Assembly (NCBI GenBank): GCA_965248975.1 | Contig: CBDFKU010000017.1 | Span: forward strand, 143,390-207,389 | Direction: 5' to 3' | Origin: CBDFKU01 sp965248975 | GTDB taxonomy: Bacteria > Chloroflexota > Dehalococcoidia > Lucifugimonadales > JAGWBF01 | Length of the DNA: 64,000 bases | In this document: positions 47,378 to 56,129 of the stretch, one piece after another | Position numbering within the stretch: the first letter of the stretch is position 1 | Layout: every line of letters begins with the position of its first letter | Program-made: the position numbers and the translations under genes | Notes under the pieces: model-generated | Databases searched by the model: none | Seen by the model: only the letters and a program-made list of their open reading frames with translations | What the model was told of the DNA's origin: nothing

Positions 47378-48506
47378 GTACTCAGTCAACCTGTGATTTG
47401 AAGGATATAGCCGATGGAGTTTCGCCCTAGCATCTTGGGTGTTGAAGCGCCAATGGATAGAGGCTCGGGCGGCGTTTCGCTCCCCCTCCAGGGCCTGAAT
47501 TTCTCGGCGGAGGGCAGCCTCATCGGGGACACGCCTCCTCAGGCAAGATCGGGCCAGGACGCTGAACTCGATCTCCGCCATGTTGAGCCAACTGCCGTGT
47601 TTGGGGGTGTGGTGGAACTCCAGCCGCTTTACGATACGCCGGGCCTCAGGGGCAGGAAAGGCCTCGTACAGGGAAGCCGGGCGATGAGTGTTCAGGTTAT
47701 CCAGAACAACTCGCACCACCGGGGCCTCCGGGTAGGCCTCATCCACCAACCAACGCATCTGACGGGCGAAGTCCTGCTGGGTCCGCCGCTGGGTGATGGC
47801 CACGTGTCTCCAGCCCTGCAGCGGCTCGCAGGTCAGGAACAGGTTCCGGGTGCCCTCCCTTCGGTACTCGTAGTCCTGTCGCCGCGGCTGTCCCGGCTTC
47901 GCTGGGAGGGCGGCCGTGGCTCGCTCAACAGCTGAGTCGAGGTCTCGTCAAAGCAGACCACCGGCCGCCGGGGGTCATAGGGCTCGGCATACAGGTCCAG
48001 CACATCCTCCATGGCTGCCACAAAGTCGGCGCTCACCTTAGGAATACACCATTCCTTTTTCTGCCACGGCTTAAGAACGTTTTTTTGAGCCGCTTGCGGA
48101 TGCCTTCATGGGACATGGAGGGCACCAACCCTAGCTCTACCACTTTCCCGGCCAACAGCCGCAGGGTCCAGTGGTCGTGGCCCTCCGGCGCGGCGCTGCA
48201 GGCCAGGGCGATGAGGTGGGCCTCTCCCTTGTCGTCCAGCTTCCTCCGTGGCCTGGGCCTGGGCCTTTCCAGCAAAGCCCCCTTCATGCCCTCTTCAGCG
48301 AAACGCCGCTTGATGCGGAACACTGTGCCTACGGAGACGTCCAAGGCCTCAGACACCTTGGGAGCCTTCCAACCCTCATCGCTCTTTAGTAGAATCCTCG
48401 CCCGGGTCATCACACGAGCCCGGCTCTTCCCACTTCGAATCAATTGCTGGAGTTGTTCCCGGTCTTCCTGGTCCAAGCGCACCCTATACTTTTCCCGTCG
48501 TCCCAT
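47375..48506 (-). pseudogene. IS630-family transposase in three frames
   Basis: An N-terminal helix-turn-helix (ARVMTRARILLKSDEGWKAP, VSEALDVSVGTVFRIKRRF) is followed after a shift at a run of seven A (48080-48086) by VSADFVAAMEDVLDLYAEP and the first catalytic Asp in VVCFDETSTQLL. After a second shift at CCC near 47908-47910 come RVVLDNLNTHRP (second Asp) and HHTPKHGSWLNMAEIEFSVL (Glu). Both shifts are -1. The A7 site could be programmed, since some IS630 relatives use this; the C-run site is more likely an error. The stop TAG is formed by the target TA plus the next host base. Confidence 0.8.
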
Positions 48507-48599
48507 CACTGCCACCCCTTGGGTAGATTCTGTCTTCCCAAAGGGTAGCAACTTTGAGTGATTTCTTAAATAATTACCAACACCGAGTTGACTGAGTAC
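47378..48599 (-). mobile_element. IS630-family insertion sequence
   Basis: A 1,222-bp element with perfect 13-bp terminal inverted repeats: GTACTCAGTCAAC at 47378-47390 and its complement at 48587-48599. TA at 47376-47377 and 48600-48601 is the duplicated target, as expected for IS630/Tc1-type transposons. It separates the NACHT fragment from the CSLREA gene. Confidence 0.9.
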
Positions 48600-49197
48600 T
48601 AGGTGTAGTCTTGGGGGTGACGCTGGCCTTCAACTCCGGCGCGGCTCAAGGCAATACACTCACAGTCACCAAGGCCGACGACACCAACGATGGGGTTTGC
48701 GACGCCGACTGCTCTTTGCGGGAGGCGATAGCGGCGGCCAACCCAGGAGATACCGTCGACGTTCCCGCCGACACCTATACTCTGACCCTGAGCTCCGAGC
48801 TTACCATCAGCAAGAGCCTCATCCTCTCGGGCGTTGGGGCGGCCACCACCATCATTCAGGCCGGTACCTCGACGTCTGGAGCTACCTCCAGGGTCTTCAC
48901 AGTGACCGCCGACGTTGCACCCGTTGCCATCTCGGGCGTGACTATCCGCCACGGAAATACCAATGGCCGGGGTGGCGGCATATTGAACGCCGGAACGCTG
49001 ACCGTAACCGACAGTTCCATCAGCGACAACACGGCCGAACTCACCGGCGGAGGCATCCACAACAACCGTACGCTAACCCTCGCCAATATCACCATCAGCG
49101 GCAACACGGTTTCCGGGGCAGTGGGCGCCGGTGGCGGTATCTTCAACTCGTGCGATCCGCTGCCCATCCCCGAATTCGTTTGTCGAGGTGTGCTAAC

Positions 49198-51179
49198 TTT
49201 GATTCGTTCGTAAAAACCCCTCGCCAAGCTGGGGCAAGGCAGGGATAATGTGTGGAAGCGGCGAGGTGCTGCACCTGGGCGGGGGAGGTGAGCATGTTCC
49301 GAGAGCGAGACCCACAGGTGAGCCTGTGGCAGTCCGAGTTCCTGGTTCCGCCGAAGAAGGCCAGGCGCTTGGAGCGGAGTTGGGCCGAGGTTTTCCGGAA
49401 CGAGGCGCTCCCCCTGATTGACGAGGAGCGCTTTGCTCCGATGTACTGCGCGGACAACGGCCGTCCCAACCGAGCGGTGCAGACGGTCCTCGGGGTCCAC
49501 CTTCTCAAAGAGATGTTCAACCTCACCGACGATGAAGCCCTAGAACAGCTGGAGTTCAATCTGCTCTGGCACCACGCCCTGCGGCTGGATATGGAGGAGA
49601 CCCACCTCCCCCAGAAGACGCTACACAACTTCCGAGTTCGCCTGATGCAGCACGACGGTGGCCGGCTGGCTTTCCAGGAGACCACGGAGCGGATCATCCA
49701 GGCGCTGGGTATACGCACCGGAAAGCAGCGGCTGGACTCCACCCACATCATGAGCAACATCGCCACCCTCACCCGCCTCGGCCTGTTCTGTGAGACGATG
49801 CGGTTGTTCCTTCGGGCCGTGAGCCAAGAGCACCCAGAGCTTCGCCGTGTGGTCCCAGAGGGCCTTGTGAGGCGCTACTTGAAGGAAGAAGCAGAAGCGA
49901 CCGACTACGAGGACGCCCGCTCGGGGGAGGGTCGCCGAAGGCTTGGCGTGTGTGCCCGGGACCTCTACCGGCTGGTGGACGGCTTCCGTGGCACGGCTGC
50001 CGCCCAACTGGAGGAGTACCGGCTGCTGGAGAGGCTGCTGCGGGAGCAGTGTGTGGTGGGCAACAAGAGGGACGGGCGCCCCGGAGAGGGCGATGACGAC
50101 GCAGGGGAAGGGGCGGTGCCCATCACCCTCAGGGACCCGAAGGAGGTGCGGTCCGATTCCCTGCAATCGCCCCACGACCCGGAGGCCACCTACAGCGGGC
50201 ACAAAGGCAAGGGGTACGAGGTACAGGTGGCGGAGACCTGCCATGCGGAGAACGCCACCCAGTTGATCACTCATGTAGAGGTGACCCCATCCAGCGGGAG
50301 CGACACCGACGTGACTGTGCCGCTGGTTGACGGGCTGGCGGAGCGGAAGGTCCGACCGGACGAGCTCTTCGCGGACACGGCGTATGGGTCGGGCCGCAAC
50401 GCCTTCGAGGCCTCGCGCCGGGGGACGGAACTGGTGAGCCCGGTGGCGGGGTCGGCGCCGGGGAACTCCCACGAAGGAGAGGGAGACGGACCGCCGCCGC
50501 TCACTGGGGCGGACTTCCAGATCGACGTCACCGGGGAGCAGGCCACGGTGTGCCCCGCCGGGCACCGGTCCGTCGAGGAGTACGAGCTGGAGGATGCGCC
50601 GGAGCGGGTAGAGGTTCACTTTGCCAGGGCAACATGCGAGCTCTGCCCCTTGCGGTCCCGTTGCCCGGTGAAGCTGGACCGGCGTGCGGGGGCCTACGTC
50701 CTCAAGGCGGACCTGGTGAAGGTGAACATCGAGGGGCGGCGGCGGGCCGAGGCCACCGAGGAGTGGCGCAAGCGGTATGCCATAAGGGCCGGGATAGAGG
50801 GGACAAACTCCGAGCTGAAGCGCGCCCACGGGCTTGGGCGCTTGCGGGTGCGAGGGGGCCGTCGGGTGCGGCTTGCCGTCTACCTGAAGGCGTTGGCGTG
50901 CAACTTCAAGCGGATGGTCCATGCACGCCTGGTGGAGATGGAAAACACGGCTCAGCCGGAGGCCGGGACGGTACCTGCGGTCGCAGCCGCGTGAGGGCCC
51001 CGCTCCATAACTTCCATCGGGCGCCCTGAGCCACGGAAGGGGTACTGCACGGGATCCTGCTTGTCCTGAGCGCAGCCCCAAGGGCGGTGAGGTCAGCAGC
51101 CGACAGCCCGTGGCGCCTCCCTGCCAGACACCCTCGCACTCCAGGGTCCATCTCTAACAGGCCTTTCTACGAAGGAATC
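49198..51179 (+). mobile_element. IS1182-family insertion sequence, copy 2
   Basis: Same length and apparently same sequence as copy 1, apart from the first base (T here, C there), which may belong to the target. The target duplication AAC is at 49195-49197 and 51180-51182. Ends carry the same imperfect inverted repeats. Confidence 0.9.
49294..50994 (+). CDS. IS1182-family transposase, copy 2
   Basis: The 566-residue translation is identical to the one at 22098-23798. It has the DUF772-type N terminus, LDSTHIM and FADTAYG acidic motifs, a cysteine cluster, and the C-terminal IEGTNSELKRAHG. It has the same GGGGAGG-ATG start. Being intact in two places, at least one copy was active recently. 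Confidence 0.93.
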   Translation: MFRERDPQVSLWQSEFLVPPKKARRLERSWAEVFRNEALPLIDEERFAPMYCADNGRPNRAVQTVLGVHLLKEMFNLTDDEALEQLEFNLLWHHALRLDMEETHLPQKTLHNFRVRLMQHDGGRLAFQETTERIIQALGIRTGKQRLDSTHIMSNIATLTRLGLFCETMRLFLRAVSQEHPELRRVVPEGLVRRYLKEEAEATDYEDARSGEGRRRLGVCARDLYRLVDGFRGTAAAQLEEYRLLERLLREQCVVGNKRDGRPGEGDDDAGEGAVPITLRDPKEVRSDSLQSPHDPEATYSGHKGKGYEVQVAETCHAENATQLITHVEVTPSSGSDTDVTVPLVDGLAERKVRPDELFADTAYGSGRNAFEASRRGTELVSPVAGSAPGNSHEGEGDGPPPLTGADFQIDVTGEQATVCPAGHRSVEEYELEDAPERVEVHFARATCELCPLRSRCPVKLDRRAGAYVLKADLVKVNIEGRRRAEATEEWRKRYAIRAGIEGTNSELKRAHGLGRLRVRGGRRVRLAVYLKALACNFKRMVHARLVEMENTAQPEAGTVPAVAAA

Positions 51180-52403
51180 AACGTTGACCAGGAGCTCCGT
51201 CAGTGGCAACTCCGCCGAGAACGGCGGCGGCATTATGGGCAGCCAGTTGCAGCTGTCCGAGAGCACGATCAGCGGTAACACCGCATTAGTTGTCGGCGGG
51301 ATATACCAGATCGGGGTCGAACAGGAAGGTATACTGACCAAAAGCACACTGACCAATAGCACCGTCAGCGGGAACCGGGGGGATCTTGTCGTGGGCGGCA
51401 TTCGGGTCCAGGGCACGATGACCATCACCAACAGTACGATCAGTGGCAATGTCGGCGCCAACTCGGCCGGCGGCCTACAGAATCTCCTAGGCTTCGCCAC
51501 TGTTGTCAACACTATCATCTCAGGTAATACAGCGCCAACGGGTCCACAGTCTGGTCCGGATTGCGCATCACATGATGGGTTCCGTGAGACGTTCTTCTCC
51601 CAGGGACATAACCTGATAGGCAACGATGCAGGTTGCAACTTCATCCCTGCTCAGAGCGACCTGGTGAACGTTGATCCACTGCTAGGCCCACTAGCAGACA
51701 ACGGCGGCCCCACCTTGACCCACGCTCTGCTTTCGGACAGCCCGGCGATAGACGCCGGCGACGATGGCGCCGCGCCGGCAACAGACCAGCGCGGCGTCTC
51801 CAGGCCGGGCGATGGTGATGGAGACGGCACGGCTACCAGCGATATCGGCGCCTTCGAGTTGGGGCCGAGTCCCCCTCCCGATACCGATGGCGACGGCATC
51901 CCCGATGAGGAAGATGAATGTCCCCTCGAGTTCGGGGACCCGGAGTTCGGCGGCTGCCCGACTCCTCCTCTTCCACCGCCCCCATCGACGCCTGTCGTCA
52001 CGACGGAGACGGCGGTGTTGGTAGATGGCGAGTGCTTCGTCACTACCCAAAAGGAGCTAGAGGGGCCGGTGGCGGGAAGAGGACGATCCGGTCTGGATGA
52101 AGAAGCCGCTCGGGAGATTGAGATCATCAAGGTGATCTCGGCCTGCGCCGACAGGCACCCGCGTCCGGGGGGATCCGACACTAAAGACGGGCACGACAAT
52201 GGCGAGCACAACAACGGCCGGCACCGTGGCCCCTTCAGCCACGTACACACTCGAGTGGAGACCTTCATCGTTCAGTGTGTTAAGGGGCTGGATCTTAGTT
52301 TCGCTGAATGTCTTACTCACCGGGGACGGATTGAGCGGCCGAGCGTCCACGACGGCGGTCCCGTTGACTAGCCGGTCTGATGGAATTATCATCGTAACTG
52401 CCG

Positions 52404-52478
52404 GCGGGTGTAACTCAGTGGTAGAGTGTTTGCTTCCCAAGCAAAAAGTCGTGGGTTCGAATCCCATCACCCGCTCCA
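52404..52478 (+). tRNA. tRNA-Gly(CCC), CCA encoded
   Basis: The cloverleaf is clear. Acceptor GCGGGTG (52404-52410) pairs with CACCCGC (52468-52474). The D arm contains AACTCAGTGGTAGAG. The anticodon stem TTTGC/GCAAA holds loop TTCCCAA with anticodon CCC. The T arm is GTGGG TTCGAAT CCCAT (one G-T pair). The discriminator is T52475 and CCA follows at 52476-52478. An integrase gene starts 157 bases downstream, so the 3' end is the likely attachment site. Confidence 0.95.
52453..52478 (+). other. Probable attL in the tRNA-Gly 3' end
   Basis: Tyrosine integrases of this type recombine in the T-arm to CCA part of tRNA genes. Foreign DNA begins right after CCA and the integrase is the first gene. 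The matching attR would be a repeat of these bases beyond the right edge; I found no second copy inside the window. Confidence 0.5.
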
Positions 52479-52635
52479 TTTTATCACCTCAGATTCAGCT
52501 TTATAACAGCGGTTCGTCGGTTGATTTACACCTCATTCAGCTATGTAGCAAGTCTCTCATGGGCTATCATACAGACTCATGGGTTATCATAGAATCGCAT
52601 TCATAATGTGGTATGTAGAGTGGTAGGTCTGCCCT

Positions 52636-53796
52636 ATGAGTAAGAGGCCTAATAACGAGCTCAGTGCGGTGCGAGTGAGAACGGAGCGGCGCCCGGGCAG
52701 GCACGCCGACGGGAACGGGCTGTACCTGATCGTCGAGCCTGCCGGAAGCAAGCGCTGGATTCAGCGTTTGACCATTCGAGGTAGGCGCACGGACCTGGGG
52801 CTTGGTGGCTATCCGCTAGTGTCTCTGAGCGAGGCGCGAGATAAGGCGTTCACAAACCGGAAGGTGGCGCGCTCAGGTGGCGACCCTCGCGCTGAGAAGA
52901 GGCGAGAAGCCATGCCCACCTTCGCCGAGGCCGCCGAGGGAGTAATAGCCCTCCGCCGCCCTGACTGGCGACACCCGAAGACGGCCAAGCGCTGGGAGGC
53001 CACACTCAGGACCTATGCCTATCCTTTCTTAGGCAATCTCTCCCTTGACCAGGTGAGCAGCGCGGACGTGCTCAGGGCGTTGACTCCCATATGGACGGAG
53101 AAGCCGGAAACTGCCCGGGCTGTGCGTGGGCATATCCGCGACATTATGGATTGGGCCATAGCCAATGGCTTCAGGCATGACAATCCCGCAGGCGACGGCG
53201 TCCGCCTGGGTCTGAAGCGAGTGCGGCGGGCGAAGACGCACTTCAAGGCTCTGCACTATTCGGCAGTTTCCGGCGCCCTAAAGTCAATCAGAAGTTCCAA
53301 GGCATTGACCTCATCCAAGCTGTGTCTGGAATTCCAGGTGTTGACAGCCAGCAGGCCAGGCGAAGCTCGAAACGCTCAGTGGTCAGAAATAGATGTAGGC
53401 GCCAGGACATGGACCATCCCATCCGAGCGTATGAAGTCGGATCGGGAGCACCGCGTTCCGCTGTCGGAGTGGGCTATGAGGATATTGGCCGATGCAAGGA
53501 GTCTCGACGGTGGGAGTGGTCTCGTTTTCCCGTCGAGGTCGGGGAGGCCGCTGAGCGACATGACCCACCGTAAGCTGCTGAGGACGCTGGGCATAGACTG
53601 TGTTCCACACGGTTTCAGGTCAAGCTTTCGAGACTGGGCGGCCGAGATGACAGACGCTCCGCACGCGGTCATGGAGGCGGCCCTAGCTCATGTTGTGGGA
53701 AACTCTACCGAAGCCGCCTATTTTCGCTCCGACCTGTTCGACCGGCGGCGGGGGTTGATGGAGGCGTGGGCCAAGTACCTGGGTGAGAGCGAATGA
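52636..53796 (+). CDS. int: Tyrosine recombinase/integrase
   Basis: The 386-residue phage-type integrase has an N-terminal DUF4102-like arm-binding domain (RPGRHADGNGLYLIVEP, RTDLGLGGYPLVSLSEAR), a core-binding domain near residues 90-190, and a catalytic domain. Catalytic residues are Arg in TASRPGEAR, His-X-X-Arg in PHGFRSSFR, a His in LAHVVG and Tyr in EAAYFRSDLF. It is followed 32 bases later by the convergent stop of a zinc-ribbon gene. It should mediate integration at the tRNA-Gly gene upstream. Confidence 0.93.
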   Translation: MSKRPNNELSAVRVRTERRPGRHADGNGLYLIVEPAGSKRWIQRLTIRGRRTDLGLGGYPLVSLSEARDKAFTNRKVARSGGDPRAEKRREAMPTFAEAAEGVIALRRPDWRHPKTAKRWEATLRTYAYPFLGNLSLDQVSSADVLRALTPIWTEKPETARAVRGHIRDIMDWAIANGFRHDNPAGDGVRLGLKRVRRAKTHFKALHYSAVSGALKSIRSSKALTSSKLCLEFQVLTASRPGEARNAQWSEIDVGARTWTIPSERMKSDREHRVPLSEWAMRILADARSLDGGSGLVFPSRSGRPLSDMTHRKLLRTLGIDCVPHGFRSSFRDWAAEMTDAPHAVMEAALAHVVGNSTEAAYFRSDLFDRRRGLMEAWAKYLGESE

Positions 53797-53828
53797 GAAG
53801 CCTAACCCCCGTTGGGGATCCCGCCTCC

Positions 53829-54140
53829 TTAGCTTTCCCGTTGCCGTTGCCTGGCCAGGGTCGTTGACCTCCGTGTACGACTCATGGTGCAATCCATGCA
53901 AAACTTCGCGTTGTTGGCGCGGCCATGTAACGACCTCCCGCAGGCGTCACACCGCCTGCGATCATAGTCCTTTGGGAGACCGTCGAGAAGCCACGGAGCA
54001 TGAGTGTGGGCCAGCGGCGCGGGACTCCACCACCCGCAGTTGAGGCACCGGAGCTTATCAGACGCATCGAACTCCACGTAGCCACTGCATTTGGGACAGG
54101 CACCTTGGCTCCCGGCAGCGTCCTGACTTGAGTCACGCAT
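53829..54140 (-). CDS. Zinc-ribbon protein with four cysteine pairs
   Basis: The 103-residue basic protein has two zinc ribbons: CPKC...CLNC near residues 15-36 and CDAC...CMDC near 65-85. A basic tail (RTRRSTTLARQRQRES) could bind nucleic acid. ATG 54140 has AGGAGGG upstream; the longer frame lacks this. It is the last gene of the island's minus-strand run and ends 32 bases from the integrase stop. It may be a regulator of the element; this is inference. Confidence 0.7.
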   Translation of the reverse strand: MRDSSQDAAGSQGACPKCSGYVEFDASDKLRCLNCGWWSPAPLAHTHAPWLLDGLPKDYDRRRCDACGRSLHGRANNAKFCMDCTMSRTRRSTTLARQRQRES

Positions 54141-54151
54141 GGAATACCCTC

Positions 54152-54580
54152 CTATACCAGTATGATTGCCCCGATACCCACCATGACCAGGAGCAACACC
54201 GCACCAACCAGCAGGGGCGCATCCACCAACCCGACCAGCAGGTGGGTGTCGTCCGCCGTGCTCCACGTGCCGCCGGCGACGATCCCGCCCCCGACCTCCA
54301 GAGTGGCGTCGCCGGCGCTGGTGCCCGGATGGGTCGCCAGTGGTCCGTCGGAAGCGGTGACGGCGCACTCACCGTCGGTCGTCGAGGTCACGGGCAACGC
54401 CATCTCCGTGTCTGGCACGAAGGCCCTACTTATCCTGGAGACCCCCGGCACATCGCAGCCGGGGCGCAGCTGCGCGTCCGTGTCCATTAGGGCTTGAAAC
54501 AGGGGGACGAGGAACGCCACGGCCAGGGCCGCCAGTGCGACCCTGGCCGCCACGTACTGTACCCCTAATGAGACGGTCAC
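54152..54580 (-). CDS. Unknown protein: N-terminal helix, ectodomain, C-terminal helix
   Basis: The 142-residue protein has a hydrophobic helix at the start (ARVALAALAVAFLVPLFQAL), about 75 outward-facing Ser/Thr/Gly-rich residues containing two Cys (PGCDVPG and DGECAV, possible disulfide), and a helix at the end (LLVGAVLLLVMVGIGAIILV). The GTG start at 54580 lies nine bases after the previous stop and lacks a strong ribosome site. Same layout as the 151-residue gene two positions upstream. Function unknown; could be a surface or virion protein. Confidence 0.6.
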   Translation of the reverse strand: MTVSLGVQYVAARVALAALAVAFLVPLFQALMDTDAQLRPGCDVPGVSRISRAFVPDTEMALPVTSTTDGECAVTASDGPLATHPGTSAGDATLEVGGGIVAGGTWSTADDTHLLVGLVDAPLLVGAVLLLVMVGIGAIILV

Positions 54581-54590
54581 CGAGGGACCG

Positions 54591-54845
54591 TTACATCATC
54601 CCGTCGCGGGTGTTCTTCCACCGGACATATCCGATGGCTAGCAGACCCACCAGCAGGATCACCGGCACGAACCCCAGGATCAGGGGCACGAGCTTGCCCA
54701 GGCCGGTCCCAAAGATCGGGTTGCGGTTGCTGTCCTCCGAGAAGTCAAAGGCCACCGAGAAGTCGCCCAGGATGCCCGGCACCAGCTGGAGAATGACGAT
54801 GCCGACAACCAGGGTGACGATGACCACCATGATCGGACTTTTCAC
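54591..54845 (-). CDS. Unknown 84-residue two-helix membrane protein
   Basis: Two hydrophobic stretches (MVVIVTLVVGIVILQLVPGIL and KLVPLILGFVPVILLVGLLAIG) flank a short acidic loop (FDFSEDSNRNPIFG). The basic end WKNTRDGMM faces the cytosol by the positive-inside rule. The gene lies between two proteins of similar layout (142 and 151 residues), suggesting a set of related membrane components made together. No family recognised. Confidence 0.6.
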   Translation of the reverse strand: MKSPIMVVIVTLVVGIVILQLVPGILGDFSVAFDFSEDSNRNPIFGTGLGKLVPLILGFVPVILLVGLLAIGYVRWKNTRDGMM

Positions 54846-54893
54846 TATGGACCTCCGTATAGAAATTAGACTCCGAGGATTTGGGGCGTTCTC

Positions 54894-55349
54894 CTATGCC
54901 ATGTGGCGCGAGCCGCCACGGTACCAGGTCAGAAGCAGGCCGAAAACCCCGATTATGGCCAGCACGGGGAGCGCCGTGATGATCAGCTTGTTGATGCCGG
55001 AGTTCTCCTCGACGATGCTCAGAGGCTCCATCCACGTGCTGTTGGCGATTACACCAGTGGCCGGAGTAATCGAGGCTCCGCTGGGCAAATAGACAACCGC
55101 ATCCCCAGTTCCGGCGGTACATGTGGTGGCCCCGCTGGTCTGTTCGGCGGCCGTATCCGTCCCGCTCCAATCCTTGGCGCTGTTGACGTAGGCAAACCGT
55201 TCCCCGTTGTACTCGCAGGCCGCCTGGGTCAACAGGTGCGTCTGGCCGAACGCTCCGAAGATGGTTGGCAGTATCGTGGCCAGGACGATCAACACGATGG
55301 CCCCGACCACCGCCATTCCTATACCCGAATTCATGCTCATTCCGCCCAT
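54894..55349 (-). CDS. Unknown protein: N-terminal helix, cysteine-bearing ectodomain, C-terminal helix
   Basis: The 151-residue protein has a first helix after a short Met/Gly/Ser leader (MAVVGAIVLIVLATILPTIFG), an ectodomain with two Cys (QAACEYNG and ATTCTAG) and Ala/Thr-rich sequence, and a last helix (LIITALPVLAIIGVFGLLLTW) with a basic end. AGGAGGG precedes the ATG. A promoter-like pair lies just upstream and a terminator before that, so it begins its own transcript with the 84- and 142-residue genes and the zinc ribbon. This looks like a small structural or surface protein; no homology recognised. Confidence 0.65.
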   Translation of the reverse strand: MGGMSMNSGIGMAVVGAIVLIVLATILPTIFGAFGQTHLLTQAACEYNGERFAYVNSAKDWSGTDTAAEQTSGATTCTAGTGDAVVYLPSGASITPATGVIANSTWMEPLSIVEENSGINKLIITALPVLAIIGVFGLLLTWYRGGSRHMA

Positions 55350-55384
55350 AGTCCCTCCTTCACAGTTCCTAGATGGGGCCAGAT

Positions 55385-55411
55385 GTTATACCTCGGACGC
55401 CATGATGACAA
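55385..55411 (-). promoter_or_regulatory. Promoter-like pair for the 151-residue gene
   Basis: On the minus strand TTGTCA (55411-55406) and TATAAC (55390-55385) are 15 bases apart, about 36 bases before the ATG. Both boxes are 5/6 matches, but the spacing is short. Confidence 0.4.
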
Positions 55412-55422
55412 GGGGGGAATGC

Positions 55423-55448
55423 AAAACCCCTCCCATGCAAGGGAGGGG
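55423..55448 (-). terminator. Rho-independent terminator
   Basis: CCCCTCCC (55427-55434) pairs with GGGAGGGG (55441-55448), six-base loop, followed on the minus strand by TTTTGC. It ends the transcript of the 127-residue gene and isolates the downstream three membrane genes. Confidence 0.75.
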
Positions 55449-55489
55449 TACACGCCGCCGGAAGGTTCTTATATGGTCTGGCTTGAAGG

Positions 55490-55873
55490 TTACCCGGGGA
55501 TGGTCCCCTCTTCTACCCAATACACCCACCGATCAGTCGGTGCCAGTGTGAACGTGTCCCTTGAGTCCAGCAGTGTCGGCGTAGGAGCAGGCGTAGGGAC
55601 GGGGGTAGGTGTCGAAGTAGGGATGGGCGCTTCCGCCGTGGGTGTTAGGAAGGGCTCCGTTATGGGTGTCGGGGCAGGTGTTTGTGTACAGGCGTTAAGT
55701 CCGGTCGCGGTGCCAGCCAAACCAAACACGACAGCCATCAGAAAGAATCCCAGGACCCACCGGTTTATCCTGAAGGGTGTGGATTTGCGTCGCAATTTAT
55801 TGAGTCGAGCAGCGTTACACTCCACACAAGTACAGGTCAGGGGATGACCTCTGTACCAATTAAGCCTCTTCAT
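55490..55873 (-). CDS. Unknown protein: zinc-binding head, one helix, Pro/Thr-rich stalk
   Basis: The 127-residue protein opens MKRLNWYRGHPLTCTCVECN with three Cys and a His, possibly metal binding, then basic residues and one membrane helix (WVLGFFLMAVVFGLAGTATGL). About 60 residues rich in Pro and Thr follow (PTSTPTPVPTPAP), a typical extracellular stalk, ending DRWVYWVEEGTIPG. It sits between a promoter (55943-55972) and a terminator (55423-55448) and so may be monocistronic. No family recognised. Confidence 0.65.
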   Translation of the reverse strand: MKRLNWYRGHPLTCTCVECNAARLNKLRRKSTPFRINRWVLGFFLMAVVFGLAGTATGLNACTQTPAPTPITEPFLTPTAEAPIPTSTPTPVPTPAPTPTLLDSRDTFTLAPTDRWVYWVEEGTIPG

Positions 55874-55942
55874 GGCCCCCTCGCATTCTATTGATCACCG
55901 CTAGTGTTCAGAGGCAGGGATACCTAACGTGTGGACCTGGAG

Positions 55943-55972
55943 ATTCTAACCCGACCAGTCACGAGGATACAA
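55943..55972 (-). promoter_or_regulatory. Promoter-like pair for the 127-residue gene
   Basis: On the minus strand TTGTAT (55972-55967) and TAGAAT (55948-55943) are 18 bases apart, about 70 bases before the ATG at 55873. The 55874-56129 gap shows no coding frame. Confidence 0.45.
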
Positions 55973-56129
55973 TGACCGTCCCTGTTGTTTGCTCTCTCCA
56001 CGACGCTCAGAATCCCCGCACAGCCCATTTCAGGCCCTCGGGCATTCTGGTACATCCGAGCCCTCCAGAGGGCCACTTTCCGAGGCCGGCCAGGCCCTTT
56101 TCGGTGCAACCGGCCCGGGACCATCGGTT

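Larger units (their letters stand above)
48602..52371 (+). pseudogene. CSLREA/beta-helix surface protein split by IS1182-family element
   Basis: After a truncated signal peptide (GVTLAFNSGAAQG), the protein has a CSLREA domain (DGVCDADCSLREAIAAANPGD), many right-handed beta-helix coils of the type NSTISGN and GGGI, then a calcium-type repeat (DTDGDGIPDEEDECPLE) and a low-complexity tail. Such proteins are secreted or surface adhesins or enzymes. The IS at 49198-51179 interrupts between GVLT and LTRSSVSG. Removing it plus one AAC copy restores the frame exactly, giving about 595 residues. The 5' end is joined to the IS630 element, so the signal peptide is incomplete. Confidence 0.8.

Noticed and set aside
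52057..52479. Minus-strand frame starting MERVMGFEPTTFCLGSK
   Set aside because: This is the well-known false translation of a tRNA gene complement; tRNA-Gly is on the plus strand.
54903..55847. 314-residue plus-strand frame in the island
   Set aside because: Runs antisense through two membrane-protein genes, a terminator and promoter; low-complexity Val/Gly repeats only.
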